The notes beneath the pieces are model-generated. The model was not told the origin of the DNA and made no database searches. It was given only the letters and a program-made list of their open reading frames with translations. The position numbers and the translations under genes are program-made. From assembly GCF_052113205.1 (NCBI RefSeq), contig NZ_JBFRCU010000012.1, positions 57,433 to 121,432 of the forward strand: a DNA stretch of 64,000 nt, written 5' to 3'. This document shows positions 8,788 to 19,200 of this stretch, piece after piece; within the stretch, counting starts at the first letter, position 1, and the number at the start of each line of letters is the position of its first letter. The stretch is from Inquilinus sp052113205 (GTDB taxonomy: Bacteria > Pseudomonadota > Alphaproteobacteria > DSM-16000 > Inquilinaceae).

Positions 8788-10290
8788 TCAGGCCTTGCGG
8801 GCCGACGGCAAGCGCGACACCAGCCGCAGCGAGATGGTCAGGCCCTCGAGCTGGTAATGCGGCCGCAGGTAGAACCGGGCGGTGTAGTAGCCAGGGTTGT
8901 CGGCGACCTCCTCGACCTTGACCTCGGCCGAGGACAGCGGCTGCTGCGCCTTGCTCTCCTCGCTGCCCAGCTCAGGCGACGGGTGGACGTAGCCCTGGAT
9001 CCACTGGTTCAGCCACTCCTCGACCTCGTGCCGCTCCTTGAAGGTGCCGATCTTGTCGCGGACCATGCACTTCAGGTAATGGGCGAAGCGGCAGGTCGCG
9101 AAGATGTAGGGCAGCCGGGCGCTCAGCTCGGCATTGGCCGAGGCGTCCGGGTCCTCGTATTTGATCGGCTTATTGACGGTCTGGGCGCCGATGAAGACGC
9201 CGAGATCGGTGTTCTTCCGGTGCAGCAGCGGCAGCAGGCCGTTCTTGGACAGCTCGGCCTCGCGCCGGTCGCTGATCGCGATCTCGGTCGGGCATTTCAG
9301 GTCGACGCCGCCGTCGTCGCTGGGGAAGGTGTGGACCGGCAGGTCCTCGACCAGGCCGCCGGATTCGACACCGCGGATCCGCGACAACCAGCCATACAGC
9401 TTGAACGATCGGGTGATGTTCACGCCCATGGCGTAAGCGGCGTTGGTCCATAGATACTTGGAGCTGTCGCCGCCGTCCGACTCCTCCTCGAAGGCGAATT
9501 CATCGACCGGGTTGGTCTTGGCGCCATAGGGCAGGCGCCCCAGGGTGCGCGGCATGGTCAGCGCCACGTAGCGCGAGTTCTCGCCGTCGCGGAACGACCG
9601 CCAGGCGGCGTGCTCCGGGGTCAGGAAGATCTTGGTGATGTCGCGCGGATTGGCCAGCTCGCGCCACGAGTCCATCTGCAGCAGATGCGGCGAGGCGGCG
9701 GAGATGAACGGCGCGTGGCTGGCGGCCGCGATCTGCGACACCGCCGACAGCAGCTCGACATCCGGCGGACTGTGGTCGAAGTAATAGTCGCCGATCAGGC
9801 AGCCATAGGGCTCGCCGCCGATCTGGCCGTACTCCTCCTCGTAGATCTTCTTGAACAGCGGGCTCTGGTCCCAGGCGATGCCCTTGTACTTGCGCAGGTT
9901 GCGGGACAGCTCCTTCTTCGAGATCGGGAAGACGCGGATCTTCAGCGTCTCGTCGGTCTCGGTGTTGAAGACCAGGTGATGCAGGCCGCGCCAGGCCGAT
10001 TCCAGCTGCTGGAACTCCTCATGGTGCAACACCTCGTTGATCTGCGCCGACAGCTTCTCGTCGATCGAGGCGATGATCGACTGGATGGTGTCGACGACGT
10101 CGTCGCTGATCACCGAGGTGTCGCGCAGGGCCTGCTCGGCCAACGTCCGGACGGCGGTCTCGACCGCTTCCTGGGCCTGGTCCGACCGGGTCCTGAACTC
10201 GCGCTGCAGCAGGCTGGCGAAATCGCCGGGATCGACCGTGGTGGCCGGGGCGGCCTGCGCCTCGGCGGACCGGGTGACTGCGGACGACAT
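8788..10290 (-). CDS. tssC: T6SS contractile sheath large subunit TssC (VipB)
   Basis: Large subunit of the contractile sheath that assembles with TssB around the Hcp tube. The 500-residue protein carries the family signatures LESAWRGLHHLV near 95-106, the EEYGQIGGEPYGCLIGDYYF block, and LPYIFATCRFAHYLKCMVRDKIG near the C-terminal third. It ends with a GLTISLRLVSRLP strand. Start ATG at 10290 lies two bases after the tssB stop. Length is normal. Confidence 0.97.
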   Translation of the reverse strand: MSSAVTRSAEAQAAPATTVDPGDFASLLQREFRTRSDQAQEAVETAVRTLAEQALRDTSVISDDVVDTIQSIIASIDEKLSAQINEVLHHEEFQQLESAWRGLHHLVFNTETDETLKIRVFPISKKELSRNLRKYKGIAWDQSPLFKKIYEEEYGQIGGEPYGCLIGDYYFDHSPPDVELLSAVSQIAAASHAPFISAASPHLLQMDSWRELANPRDITKIFLTPEHAAWRSFRDGENSRYVALTMPRTLGRLPYGAKTNPVDEFAFEEESDGGDSSKYLWTNAAYAMGVNITRSFKLYGWLSRIRGVESGGLVEDLPVHTFPSDDGGVDLKCPTEIAISDRREAELSKNGLLPLLHRKNTDLGVFIGAQTVNKPIKYEDPDASANAELSARLPYIFATCRFAHYLKCMVRDKIGTFKERHEVEEWLNQWIQGYVHPSPELGSEESKAQQPLSSAEVKVEEVADNPGYYTARFYLRPHYQLEGLTISLRLVSRLPSARKA

Positions 10291-10292
10291 GG

Positions 10293-10838
10293 TCAGTTCT
10301 CCTCCGTCTCTGGGGCCGGGGACGGAACCGTGTCCGGCTGGTCCTTGGGGTTGGGCGCGTGGCCGAGGGCGCTGAGCAGCGTGGGGTCGGCGAGCAGCCG
10401 GGCGACCAGCTCCTCGGCGCCGTTCTTGCCGTCCATGTAGGTCAGGAGGTTGGACAGCTGCGTCCGCGCCTCGAGCAGGCGATTCAGGCTGTCGACCTTG
10501 CGGGCCACCGCCGCCGGCGAGAAATCCTCCATGCTCTCGAAGGTCAGGTCGACCGCGAGCTGGCCTTCGCCGGTGAGCCGGTTCGGCACCCGCAGCGCCA
10601 CCCGCGGCTTGATGGACCGGAGCCGATCATCGAAATTGTCGATGTCGATCTCCATCATCTTGCGATCGGCCACCGGCGGCAGTGCCTCGGTCGGGTTGCC
10701 GGCGAGGTCGGACATGACGCCGACGACGAAGGGCAGCTGGACCTTCTTGTTCGAGCCGTAGGTCTCGACGTCGTATTCGATCTGGACCCGGGGCGCCCGG
10801 TTGCGCGCGATGAATTTTTGACTGCTGGCCTTTGCCAT
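10293..10838 (-). CDS. tssB: T6SS contractile sheath small subunit TssB (VipA)
   Basis: Small sheath subunit that pairs with TssC. The 181-residue protein begins MAKASSQKFIARNRAPRVQI and shows the family motifs YDVETYGSNKKVQLPFVVGVMSDLAG, DIDNFDDRL and LTFESMEDFSP. The tail after about residue 155 is acidic and proline-rich. It is encoded just ahead of tssC with a two-base gap, the usual arrangement. Confidence 0.96.
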   Translation of the reverse strand: MAKASSQKFIARNRAPRVQIEYDVETYGSNKKVQLPFVVGVMSDLAGNPTEALPPVADRKMMEIDIDNFDDRLRSIKPRVALRVPNRLTGEGQLAVDLTFESMEDFSPAAVARKVDSLNRLLEARTQLSNLLTYMDGKNGAEELVARLLADPTLLSALGHAPNPKDQPDTVPSPAPETEEN

Positions 10839-10874
10839 CTCTTCAATTCTCCTTGTGTGGGGCGGCTCCGGTCG

Positions 10875-11873
10875 TCAGGGGCTCTCGTCGGCCGCCAGGC
10901 CGGCGATCGAGCGGTAATGGGCGGCGCCCTCCGGCGCGAGCTCCAGGAGCAGAGCCATGAAGTCCTTGGAGACCAGCCGCTTCGCCCGTTCCAGCAGGGC
11001 CGGCACCGGGCTGGCCGGCTCATTCGCCCGGTACCAGCGGCAGATCCGGTCGAGCGATCCGATGACGTCGTTGCGATCGCGGATCTCGCCGGTCAGGGCT
11101 GTGGGGGCCGTCGCTCCCTGCGGCGTCTCGGCTGCCGGCGCGGCGCTGGGCCGGTGGGCGTCGACCAGCTCCTTGGCCTGGTGCAGCAGGGCGATCAGCG
11201 GATCGAAGCGGACCGCCTCGGTGATGTCGACGCGCTGCTTGATGCCGGCATCCAGGCGGATCGCGGCGGCCAAAGCGGCGTCGAGATCTGCGCCGGCCCG
11301 GTCGAGCCGGCCGGGATCGGTGTCGCCGAAGGCACGCTCGACGGCTGCGAGGTCGATCTCGCCGGGCCGCTGCGCCTCGATGCAGTCGCGCAGCGTGAAG
11401 TTGCCGAACTGCCGCGACGCGGTCAGGGGTACCTGGCGAATCTCCGCCATCAGCCCGGCCGGGTCGCAGAGATTGGCCAGGGTGTTGAGGCGCACGGTCT
11501 GATCGTCGCCATCCTCCGCATCCGGCCGCGGATGCAGGTTTGGCCAGAACTGCTCGACATAGCCTGCGAGCAGCTCCAGCCCCCCGCGAAGGCCGGTGAA
11601 GCCGGATTGGTTGAGGGCCGAGCGCGCCAGCAGCACCCCGATGCGCAAATCCTTGGTGCGGCCGGCGAGGTCGAGGCCCAGGCGCCAGACCTCGCGCCAG
11701 TCGGGGGGCTCCTCGGCCACCACGGCATCGCCGATCTGCTGGCCCGGCTTGCCCTGCGACGCCATCTCGAGCTCGAGGAAGCCCAGATCGTAGTCCAGGG
11801 CCTCGCCGCACGCGTCGCTGTCGTCGACCGGCTTCAGCAGATGATCTGCGTCGAGCATGACCATGTCCGTCAC
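10875..11873 (-). CDS. tssA: T6SS baseplate/cap protein TssA (ImpA)
   Basis: Coordinates baseplate docking and tube/sheath growth. The 332-residue product has an ImpA_N domain at its N-terminus (LLKPVDDSDACGEALDYD, then WREVWRLGLDLAGRTKDLRIG, LLARSALNQSGFTGLRGGL) and a variable helical C-terminus. Start is uncertain. GTG at 11873 has a GGAAAG ribosome site five bases upstream, whereas ATGs at 11864 and 11858 lack one; the longer frame to 11984 is not family-like. It is the first gene of the leftward operon and is divergent from tssK. Confidence 0.9.
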   Translation of the reverse strand: MTDMVMLDADHLLKPVDDSDACGEALDYDLGFLELEMASQGKPGQQIGDAVVAEEPPDWREVWRLGLDLAGRTKDLRIGVLLARSALNQSGFTGLRGGLELLAGYVEQFWPNLHPRPDAEDGDDQTVRLNTLANLCDPAGLMAEIRQVPLTASRQFGNFTLRDCIEAQRPGEIDLAAVERAFGDTDPGRLDRAGADLDAALAAAIRLDAGIKQRVDITEAVRFDPLIALLHQAKELVDAHRPSAAPAAETPQGATAPTALTGEIRDRNDVIGSLDRICRWYRANEPASPVPALLERAKRLVSKDFMALLLELAPEGAAHYRSIAGLAADESP

Positions 11874-11985
11874 TACGGCTTTCCGGTTCGCGCCGCCTTC
11901 GGGTCCCGGCAGTAAAGCCAAGAAGATCCGGGGGAAGGGGCGGTCGTTCGATTTCGGAAATCTAGCGAAGCCTTGGCGCCGCACT

Positions 11986-12067
11986 GCATGCGCGATTGAT
12001 ATGCGGGCATGTTGCGGCAGGCTTGCCGCATCCCGATCCCGAATGCCCGGATATCAACTGCGCATGT
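11986..12067. promoter_or_regulatory. 82-bp imperfect palindrome in the divergent T6SS promoter
   Basis: Arms at 11986-12010 and 12043-12067 match at about 21 of 25 positions when one is reverse-complemented, with the core TTGATATgCGGGCAT against its complement ATGCCCGgATATCAA. A second, non-concentric hairpin (TGCGGCA at 12013-12019, TGCCGCA at 12024-12030) lies in the loop. It sits in the only non-coding gap (about 280 bases) between tssA and tssK, so it is a candidate operator or cruciform controlling both T6SS operons. Confidence 0.55.
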
Positions 12068-12153
12068 AAGGGACGCGCCGGATGCCGTCAGAGTGTCCGC
12101 ATCCCTGATCGCTGGCCCGTACCCGGGCGGCCTCGGATGAAGCGGAGCGCAGG

Positions 12154-13491
12154 ATGTCTTGGGACAACAGGGTCGTCTGGTCGGAAGGGCTGTTCCTCCG
12201 GCCGCAGCATTTCCAGCAGAGCGACCGCTATGTCGAAAAGCTCGTCCGCAGCCGCACGGCCGCCTTGCGCGGCTATGGCTGGGGCGTCACCGAGCTGCGG
12301 CTGAACCGTGAGCTGCTCAGCCTCGGCAAGATCGCGATCGAGACGGCCCGTGGCGTGATGGAGGACGGCACGCCGTTCAGCATCCCCGACGACGCCGACC
12401 AGCCCACCCCCTATGAGGTGCCGGAGCATCTGCGGGATTCGCTGATCCACCTGGCCGTGCCGCTGTATCAGCCCGGGGCAGTCGAAACCGACGGGCGCGC
12501 GGCGACCGACGTGCCGATCCGCTTCGCCGTGGCGGACCAGGACCTGGTCGACACCAATGCCGGCGAGCGCGACGGCGCCTCGATCGAGGTGGCGCGGCTG
12601 CGCTTCCAACTGCTGCCGGACGGTGCGGACCGGGCCGGCTTCTCCTGCCTGCCGATCGCCCGGCTGGTCGAGGTCAGGGCCGACCGGCAGGTCGTGCTCG
12701 ACGACACCCATATCCCCCCGACCATGGACTGCGCCGGCTCCCGCATCCTCGCCAACTTCATCACCGAGATCACCGGCCTGCTGCATCACCGCGGCGAGGC
12801 CCTGGCCGCCCGGGTGTCGCAATCGGGCACGCGCGGCGTGGCCGAGATCGCCGACTTCCTGCTGCTGCAGGCGATCAACCGTTACGAGCCCTATTTCTCC
12901 CATCTCTCCGCCGCCGCGGTGGTGCATCCGGAAGCGCTGTACGGCCTGATGGTCCAGCTCGCCGGCGAGCTGGCCACCTATGCCCGGACCGAGAAGCGGC
13001 CGCCGGCCTTCGGCGGCTACAGGCACGAGGACCTGGCGCTCAGCTTCCGGCCGGTGATCCAGTCGATCCGATCCTCGCTCAGCGCCGTCCTGGAGCAGAC
13101 GGCGGTGCCGGTGCCGCTCAAGCAGCACAAATACGGCGTCCACATTGCCGAGGTCGCCGACCGCTCGCTGTTCACGACCGCGACCTTCGTGCTGGCCGCC
13201 CGCGCCGATGTCGAGGTCGACCGGCTGCGCCGCGAATTCCCGACCCAGATCAAGATCGGCCCGGCCGAGAAGATCAAGGAGCTCGTCAACGTCGCGCTGC
13301 CAGGGATCATCATCAACCCGCTGCCGGTGGCGCCGCGTCAGATCCCCTTCCATGTCGGCGTCACCTATTTCGAGGTCGATCAGCAGAGCCCGTTCTGGAA
13401 GGACATGCGCCATTCCGGCGGCCTGGCGCTGCATGTCGCCGGCGACTTCCCGAACCTCGAAATGGCGCTCTGGGCCATCCGTGGCCAGTAG
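12154..13491 (+). CDS. tssK: T6SS baseplate-membrane connector TssK
   Basis: Trimeric adaptor linking the baseplate to the TssL/TssM membrane complex. The 445-residue protein starts with the diagnostic MSWDNRVVWSEGLFLRPQHF and continues with the QQSDRYVEKLV helix. The C-terminal receptor-binding-like domain includes FHVGVTYFEVDQQSPFW near residues 402-418. It is the first gene of the rightward T6SS operon. Length and start match the family. Confidence 0.96.
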   Translation: MSWDNRVVWSEGLFLRPQHFQQSDRYVEKLVRSRTAALRGYGWGVTELRLNRELLSLGKIAIETARGVMEDGTPFSIPDDADQPTPYEVPEHLRDSLIHLAVPLYQPGAVETDGRAATDVPIRFAVADQDLVDTNAGERDGASIEVARLRFQLLPDGADRAGFSCLPIARLVEVRADRQVVLDDTHIPPTMDCAGSRILANFITEITGLLHHRGEALAARVSQSGTRGVAEIADFLLLQAINRYEPYFSHLSAAAVVHPEALYGLMVQLAGELATYARTEKRPPAFGGYRHEDLALSFRPVIQSIRSSLSAVLEQTAVPVPLKQHKYGVHIAEVADRSLFTTATFVLAARADVEVDRLRREFPTQIKIGPAEKIKELVNVALPGIIINPLPVAPRQIPFHVGVTYFEVDQQSPFWKDMRHSGGLALHVAGDFPNLEMALWAIRGQ

Positions 13492-13518
13492 CAACCCGCA
13501 ACCGACCAGGTGTCCCCC

Positions 13519-14991
13519 ATGGCCCTCGTCCTACGCGTAGACAGCCCGGACTCCAGCCTGCCCGAGACCGTCGGAGCCGACGGTCTGGTCGAGGCCGAGG
13601 ACGCGCTGACCATCGGCCGGGCCGATGACAACGGCCTGGTCCTGCGTGACGCGCAGCAGACCATCTCCAAGCACCACTGCTCGATCGAGCCGGCGCAGGG
13701 CCGCTTCGTCCTGATCGACCGCAGCCGCAACGGCACCTTCCTGAATGACGAGTCGGAGGCGCTGCCGCGCGAGGTGCCGGTGGCGCTCAAGGCCGGCGAC
13801 GTCATCCAGATCGGCAGCTACCGCATCGACGTCATCGCGGCGCCGGGCTCGACGCCGCCCGTGGTCGAGGCCGACGAGCCGGAACGCACCGCACCGCCGG
13901 CGGAGGAGCTGAGCTTCCTCGGCACGGTCCAGATGGGCCCCTCGCTCGGCGGCGGCATCACCAGCCGGCGCGAGGAGCCGCTGCTCGGCGAGATCGACGG
14001 CGACCTGCTGCCGGCCTCGGGCTTCGGCCCGCCGCGGGACCCGCCGGCGGACGACTGGGCGGCGGTTCGCAAGCCGGCCGCCTCCTATGCCGACCACGTG
14101 CCGGAGCACGCCGTCGTCTTCGTGCAGCCGAGGTCGGGCGTCGAGGCGATCCCCGACGACTGGGACATCATGGCCGAGCTCGGCGTTGCTCCGACGGCAA
14201 AACCCGCGCCGGCCTTCACCCGGGTCGACACCGTCAGGCCACCGGACGACGACGACATCCTCGAGGCCCCGCCGCCATCGCAGCCGGAGGTGCAGCCTGC
14301 CCCACCACCTCGCCCGGTGGCGGATCAGCCTGCAGCCCCCGGCGGCGACGCCGATCGCGCCGTGGCCGCCTTCCTCGCCGCCTGCGGCCTGTCGCCTGCG
14401 GATGTCGGCGCGGCCGACCTCACGACCATGATGGATCGGGCGGGGCGGATGCTGCTGCATTCCGTCGCCGGGCTGCACGGCATCCTCTCGGCCCGCCAGC
14501 TGGCGAAGCAGGAATTCGGCATCGAGCGCACGATGATCGAGCGCTCGGGCAACAACCCGCTGAAGTTCACGCTGGACGCGAAGGAGGCGATGCACACGCT
14601 GCTCTGCGTCGAGATCCCGGGCTTCATCCGCGGCGACGCGGCGGTCGAGCAGGCCTTCTCCGACATCAGGGCGCATGAGGTCGCCATGCTGGCGGCGCTG
14701 CAGGAGGCGCTGCGCAGCGTCTGCGACCGTCTGTCGCCGACCTCGGTCGAGCGGACGGTCGGGCAGGCCGGCTGGCACTGGCCGGGCACCAGGAAGGCCC
14801 GGGGCTGGGACGAGTACCGGCGGATCTTCGACGACGTGGTCTCCGGCCTCGAGAACGACGCGCTCCGCATCTTCGGCGCCGATTTCGCGCGCGCCTATCG
14901 CGCCGAAACCTCGCGCCCGCGGGGACCGGAACGCAAGGACACGGATGGCAGCGCCCGTCCGGAAGGAGAAGGGCTGGATGGCGATGACTGA
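13519..14991 (+). CDS. tagH: T6SS-associated FHA-domain protein (TagH/Fha)
   Basis: Phosphothreonine-binding scaffold used for post-translational T6SS control. The 490-residue protein has an FHA domain in the first ~105 residues, with GR at 33-34, SKHH at 50-53 and RNGTF at 70-74. A proline/acid-rich linker follows (about 105-280), then the T6SS-specific C-terminal domain (about 280-465). ATG at 13519 is preferred over GTG at 13510. It overlaps tssL by 14 bases. A PP2C phosphatase lies downstream, but the matching threonine kinase is not in the window. Confidence 0.9.
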   Translation: MALVLRVDSPDSSLPETVGADGLVEAEDALTIGRADDNGLVLRDAQQTISKHHCSIEPAQGRFVLIDRSRNGTFLNDESEALPREVPVALKAGDVIQIGSYRIDVIAAPGSTPPVVEADEPERTAPPAEELSFLGTVQMGPSLGGGITSRREEPLLGEIDGDLLPASGFGPPRDPPADDWAAVRKPAASYADHVPEHAVVFVQPRSGVEAIPDDWDIMAELGVAPTAKPAPAFTRVDTVRPPDDDDILEAPPPSQPEVQPAPPPRPVADQPAAPGGDADRAVAAFLAACGLSPADVGAADLTTMMDRAGRMLLHSVAGLHGILSARQLAKQEFGIERTMIERSGNNPLKFTLDAKEAMHTLLCVEIPGFIRGDAAVEQAFSDIRAHEVAMLAALQEALRSVCDRLSPTSVERTVGQAGWHWPGTRKARGWDEYRRIFDDVVSGLENDALRIFGADFARAYRAETSRPRGPERKDTDGSARPEGEGLDGDD

Positions 14992-16282
14992 GGAAACCGT
15001 CCTGCTGCCGCGGGGGCCCGCCCGCCCCAATCCGGGCGGGCGGCTGACCCTGGTACCCCCGCCGCCATCCCAGGCCTCGCCGGCCGAGCGGTTCTGGGAG
15101 GCGCTGGCGCTCGACCGGCTCGGCCCGCTGGTAGCGGCCGCGGCGGCGCTGCTGGGCCTCTGCGCCCAGCTCAAGAACAGCAGCAGCCATCCCGATGTCG
15201 AGGGCCTGCGCCTCCGGGTGCTGCGCGAGATCGACGCCTTCGAGCGCCGGGTCACCCCGCTGGGCCTGGCGCCGCGGGCGATCAAGGCCAGCAAATACGC
15301 GCTCTGCGCCACGATCGACGACATCGTCCTGAACACGCCCTGGGGCAGCCGCAGCGTCTGGACCACGCGCAGCATGGTCGGATCGCTGTTCAGCGAGACC
15401 TGGGGCGGCGACCGGTTCTTCGACTTGCTGGCGCAGCTGAAGAAGGACCCGGGCGTCAATGTCGACCTGCTGGAGCTGCTCTACTACTGCATGAGCCTGG
15501 GCTTCGAGGGCCGGTTCCGGATCGCGCCCCGCGGCGCGTCCGAGCTCAGCGTGCTGCGCGAGGACGTCTACCGCCTGATCCGCGCGGCCCGCGGCGAGTT
15601 CGAACGCGACATCTCCCCCCACTGGCGGGGTGTAGCCGCCGCCCGCAAGCTGCTGCGCGGCATCGTTCCCGCCTGGGTGGTCGGGGCGGCAGGCGTGGCG
15701 CTGCTGCTGCTGCTCTATGCCGGGCTGCTGTTCGCGCTGAACGGCCGCTCCGACCCGGTCTTCGACGACCTCGCCGCGCTGCCGCCGACCGGTGCGGTCA
15801 CCCTGGCGCGGGTGGCGCCGCCGCCGCCGGTGATCGTGATGCGCGGCGACCGGCTGCGGCGCTTCCTCGAGCCCGAGATCCGCGAAGGGCTGGTCACGGT
15901 GGCCGAGGACGCCCAGCAGATCGTCGTCACCATCCGCGGCGCCGGCATGTTCGATTCCGCCAGCCCGATCGTGAAGAGCCAGTTCGAGCCGCTGCTGCGG
16001 CGGATCGGTGAGGCGCTGAACGACCAGCCGGGGGCCGTCCTGCTGACCGGGCACACGGACGCCACGCCGATCCGGTCGCTGGCCTTCCCGTCGAACTATC
16101 ACCTGTCGCTCGCCCGCGCCAAATCGGTCGGCGAGATCATCACCTCGAAGATGAACGAGCCCGGGCGCGTGCGGGAAGAGGGCCGGGGCAGCACCGAGCC
16201 GGTGGCGTCGAACGACACGCCGGAGGGCCGCCAGCAGAACCGCCGGACCGAGATCATCATCAGCAAGTCGACGAATAGTTGA
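14978..16282 (+). CDS. tssL: T6SS membrane complex protein TssL with OmpA-like domain
   Basis: Inner-membrane component that binds TssM. The 434-residue protein has a proline-rich cytoplasmic start, a DotU/IcmH domain (about 40-225) with DIVLNTPWG and YYCMSLGFEGRFR, and a single membrane helix near 230-252. A periplasmic OmpA-like peptidoglycan-binding domain follows (about 290-430) with LLTGHTDATPIR and EGRQQNRRTEI. ATG at 14978 has AAGGAG nine bases upstream; the longer upstream frame is a shadow. This extended TssL may supply the wall anchoring in a system lacking visible TssJ. Confidence 0.95.
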   Translation: MAMTEETVLLPRGPARPNPGGRLTLVPPPPSQASPAERFWEALALDRLGPLVAAAAALLGLCAQLKNSSSHPDVEGLRLRVLREIDAFERRVTPLGLAPRAIKASKYALCATIDDIVLNTPWGSRSVWTTRSMVGSLFSETWGGDRFFDLLAQLKKDPGVNVDLLELLYYCMSLGFEGRFRIAPRGASELSVLREDVYRLIRAARGEFERDISPHWRGVAAARKLLRGIVPAWVVGAAGVALLLLLYAGLLFALNGRSDPVFDDLAALPPTGAVTLARVAPPPPVIVMRGDRLRRFLEPEIREGLVTVAEDAQQIVVTIRGAGMFDSASPIVKSQFEPLLRRIGEALNDQPGAVLLTGHTDATPIRSLAFPSNYHLSLARAKSVGEIITSKMNEPGRVREEGRGSTEPVASNDTPEGRQQNRRTEIIISKSTNS

Positions 16283-16296
16283 GGGGACGGACGGCC

Positions 16297-19200
16297 ATGC
16301 AGTCCATCAAGAGCGCACTCCGGTCGAAATGGCTCTATGTCGGCCTCGGCACCGGGATCGTCTGTGCCCTGATCTTCACGCTCGGGCCGCTGATCTCGAT
16401 CGCGGGCTTCGCCCCGCTCGACAACCTCAGCAGCCAGATCATCGCGTCGATGCTGATCCCGGTCGGCTACACCGTCACCTACATGATCCAGTCGCATTTC
16501 CAGAGCCTCGTGCAGTCGCGGGTCTCGAATGCGCTGACCGGATTCGGGACCGGGCAGACGGAGGAGACCGGCACCGCGCAATCCCCGCGTGCCGGCGGGC
16601 GGGACGGAGCCGCGGGCAAGGAGCTGGAGACGATCTCCGGCCGCTTCCGCGAGGCCCTGGGCACGCTGAAGGGGCGCCGCTTCGCCGGGGCCAGCGGCCG
16701 GCGCTGGCTGTACCAGCTGCCCTGGTACGTGATGATCGGCCCGCCGGGGTCGGGCAAGACCACCGCGATCGTCAATTCCGGGCTCAGCTTCCCGCTGGCG
16801 GACAAGTTCGGCCGCAAGGCGGTCGGCGGGGTCGGCGGCACGCGCAACTGCGACTGGTGGTTCACCGACGACGCCGTGCTGATCGACACCGCCGGCCGCT
16901 ACATGACCCAGGACAGCGACGCCGAGCAGGACAAGGCCGCCTGGCTGGGTTTCCTTCGGTTGCTCAAGCGTAATCGGCGGCGCCAGCCCCTGAACGGCGT
17001 GCTGGTGGCGATCGGGATCAGCGAGCTGACCTCGACCTCCGAGGAGGCGCGGCTCGACCACGCCGCCCGCATCCGCCAGCGCGTGCTCGAGCTGTACAAG
17101 GAGCTCGGCCTGCGGCTGCCGGTCTATGTGATGCTGACCAAGAGCGACCTGCTGGCCGGCTTCGTCGAGTTCTTCGACGATCTCGGCCGCGAGGGGCGGG
17201 AATCGGTCTGGGGCTTCACCTTCGCGCATGAGCCGGAGCGTGAGGGCGGCTCGATCGAGGCCTATGAGGCGGAATACGACGCGCTGGTCGGCCGCCTGGG
17301 CGAGCGCTTGCTGGAGCGGATGCAGCAGGAGAGCGATATCCAGCGCCGGGCCCTGGTGTTCGGCTTCCCGCAGCAGGTCGCCAGCCTGAAGCACCTGACC
17401 CATCAGTTCATGCAGGAGGCCTTCGCCCCGAATTCGTTCGAGGAGCCGATCATGCTCCGCGGCGTCTATTTCGTCAGCGGCACGCAGGTCGGCACGCCGC
17501 TGGACCGCGTGGTCGAGGCGATGGCGCGGACCTTCGACGTCGCCCGGCCGCCGCGCCCGACATTCGGCGGGCAAAAGCGCAGCTATTTCATCAGCCGGCT
17601 GCTGCGCGAGGTGGTCTTCGCCGAAGCCGGGCTGGTCAATGCCGACCCCCGCGCCGAGCGGCGCCGGCGGCGGATCCAATACGGCCTCTATGCCGGGATC
17701 GCGGCGGTGGTAGCGGCGGCCGGCATCCTGTGGACGGTCAGCTACCAGCGGAATGTCGACCTGATCGAGAGCGTGCAACTGACCGCCAGCAGCTACGCCG
17801 CGGAGGCCAACACCCTGAAGCTCGACCGGGTCGACAGCGCCGACCTGCGGCCGATCGTGCCGTTGCTGCAGAAGCTGCGTGAGATCCCGACCGGCTATGC
17901 GTCAGGCGATGCCGCGCCCGACCGCCTCGCCGGCTTCGGCCTGGACCAGAGCGACAAGCTCGGGGTGCAGACGCGGGCAGCCTATCGCCACGCTCTCAAC
18001 ACCCTGCTGCTGCCGCGGCTGGTCCTGCGGCTGGAGACGGTGCTGGCGGAGCGGCAGGACGACCCGGCATTCCTCTACGAGGCGCTGAAGGTCTATCTGA
18101 TCCTGGGCCAGCAAGGGCCGATGCAGCGCGACGTGGTCAGCAACTGGATGGCGCTCGACTGGGGTGTGCAGTTTCCGGGCGACGCCGATGCCGGGCTGCG
18201 CCGCGCGCTGGCCGGCCATCTCGACGCCATGCTGGAAGGCCCGCTGTCGAATATCGGGCTGAACGGCGACCTGATCGAGAAGAGCCGCGCCAAGCTGCAG
18301 GGCATCTCGCTCGCCCGCCGGGTGCTCGATGCCGTCGTGGCCAGCCCGGAGGCGGGACGGGAGCCGAGCTGGCGCCTGGCCGACCATGCCGGGCCGGTGG
18401 CCGAGGGCGTGCTGACCCGCCGGTCGGGGCAGCCGCTCAGCGCCGGTATCCCCGGCATCTACACCAGCGCCGGCTTCTACGACGCCTTCCTGCCGCTGCT
18501 GCCGCAGGTGGCCGACGCCGTCGCCGCCGATGGCTGGGTGCTGGACCCGCAGGCGGCCGCGGCCCCGGCCGGCAGCGACGCCGGCCTGAAGCTGCAGCGC
18601 GAGGCGTCGGCGCTCTACGCCCAGGAATTCGCACTGCGCTGGGACCAGCTGATCGGCGACATCGCCATCCGACCGATGCGGACGGTCGACGATTCGCTGC
18701 GCACCCTGAACACGCTGGCCGCGCCGACCTCGCCGATCCGCCTGCTGCTGGTCGCGGCGGCGCAGGAGACCAAGCTGGAGCGGCCGCCGGCGCCCGCGGA
18801 CGCGCCGCCGGCCGGCGACGGCGCCGCCCCGCCGGGCAAGGTGCCGCCGAGCAAGCTCGAGGCGCTGTTCCGGTCGCAGTCGGCAGTGGACACGCCCGAG
18901 GGGATCGCCCGGCGCTACCTGAACGATCACTTCCAGTCGCTGCACCAGCTGGTCGATGTGCCGCCGAACAGCCAGGCCGACGCCCAGGCGCCGATCGACA
19001 GCGCCATCCGCGACCTCGGCGGCCTGTACCGCTCGCTCAGCGAGATGCAGGGGCTGGGCGGCGGCTCGCTGCAGAAGGGCGACCAGGCGGCCGTCGCGAT
19101 CCGCCAGATCGAGGCCGGGGCGTCCAGCCTGCCCGAGCCGATCCGGCAATGGATCCTCGGCGTCAGCCGCACCAGCTCGGACCTGTCGATCACCGGCGCC

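Noticed and set aside
11865..12153. Possible sigma-54 promoter (TGGC...TGCA) in the divergent T6SS gap
   Set aside because: The GG and GC doublets near 11975-11988 are separated by nine bases, not the required ten, and flanking consensus bases are missing.
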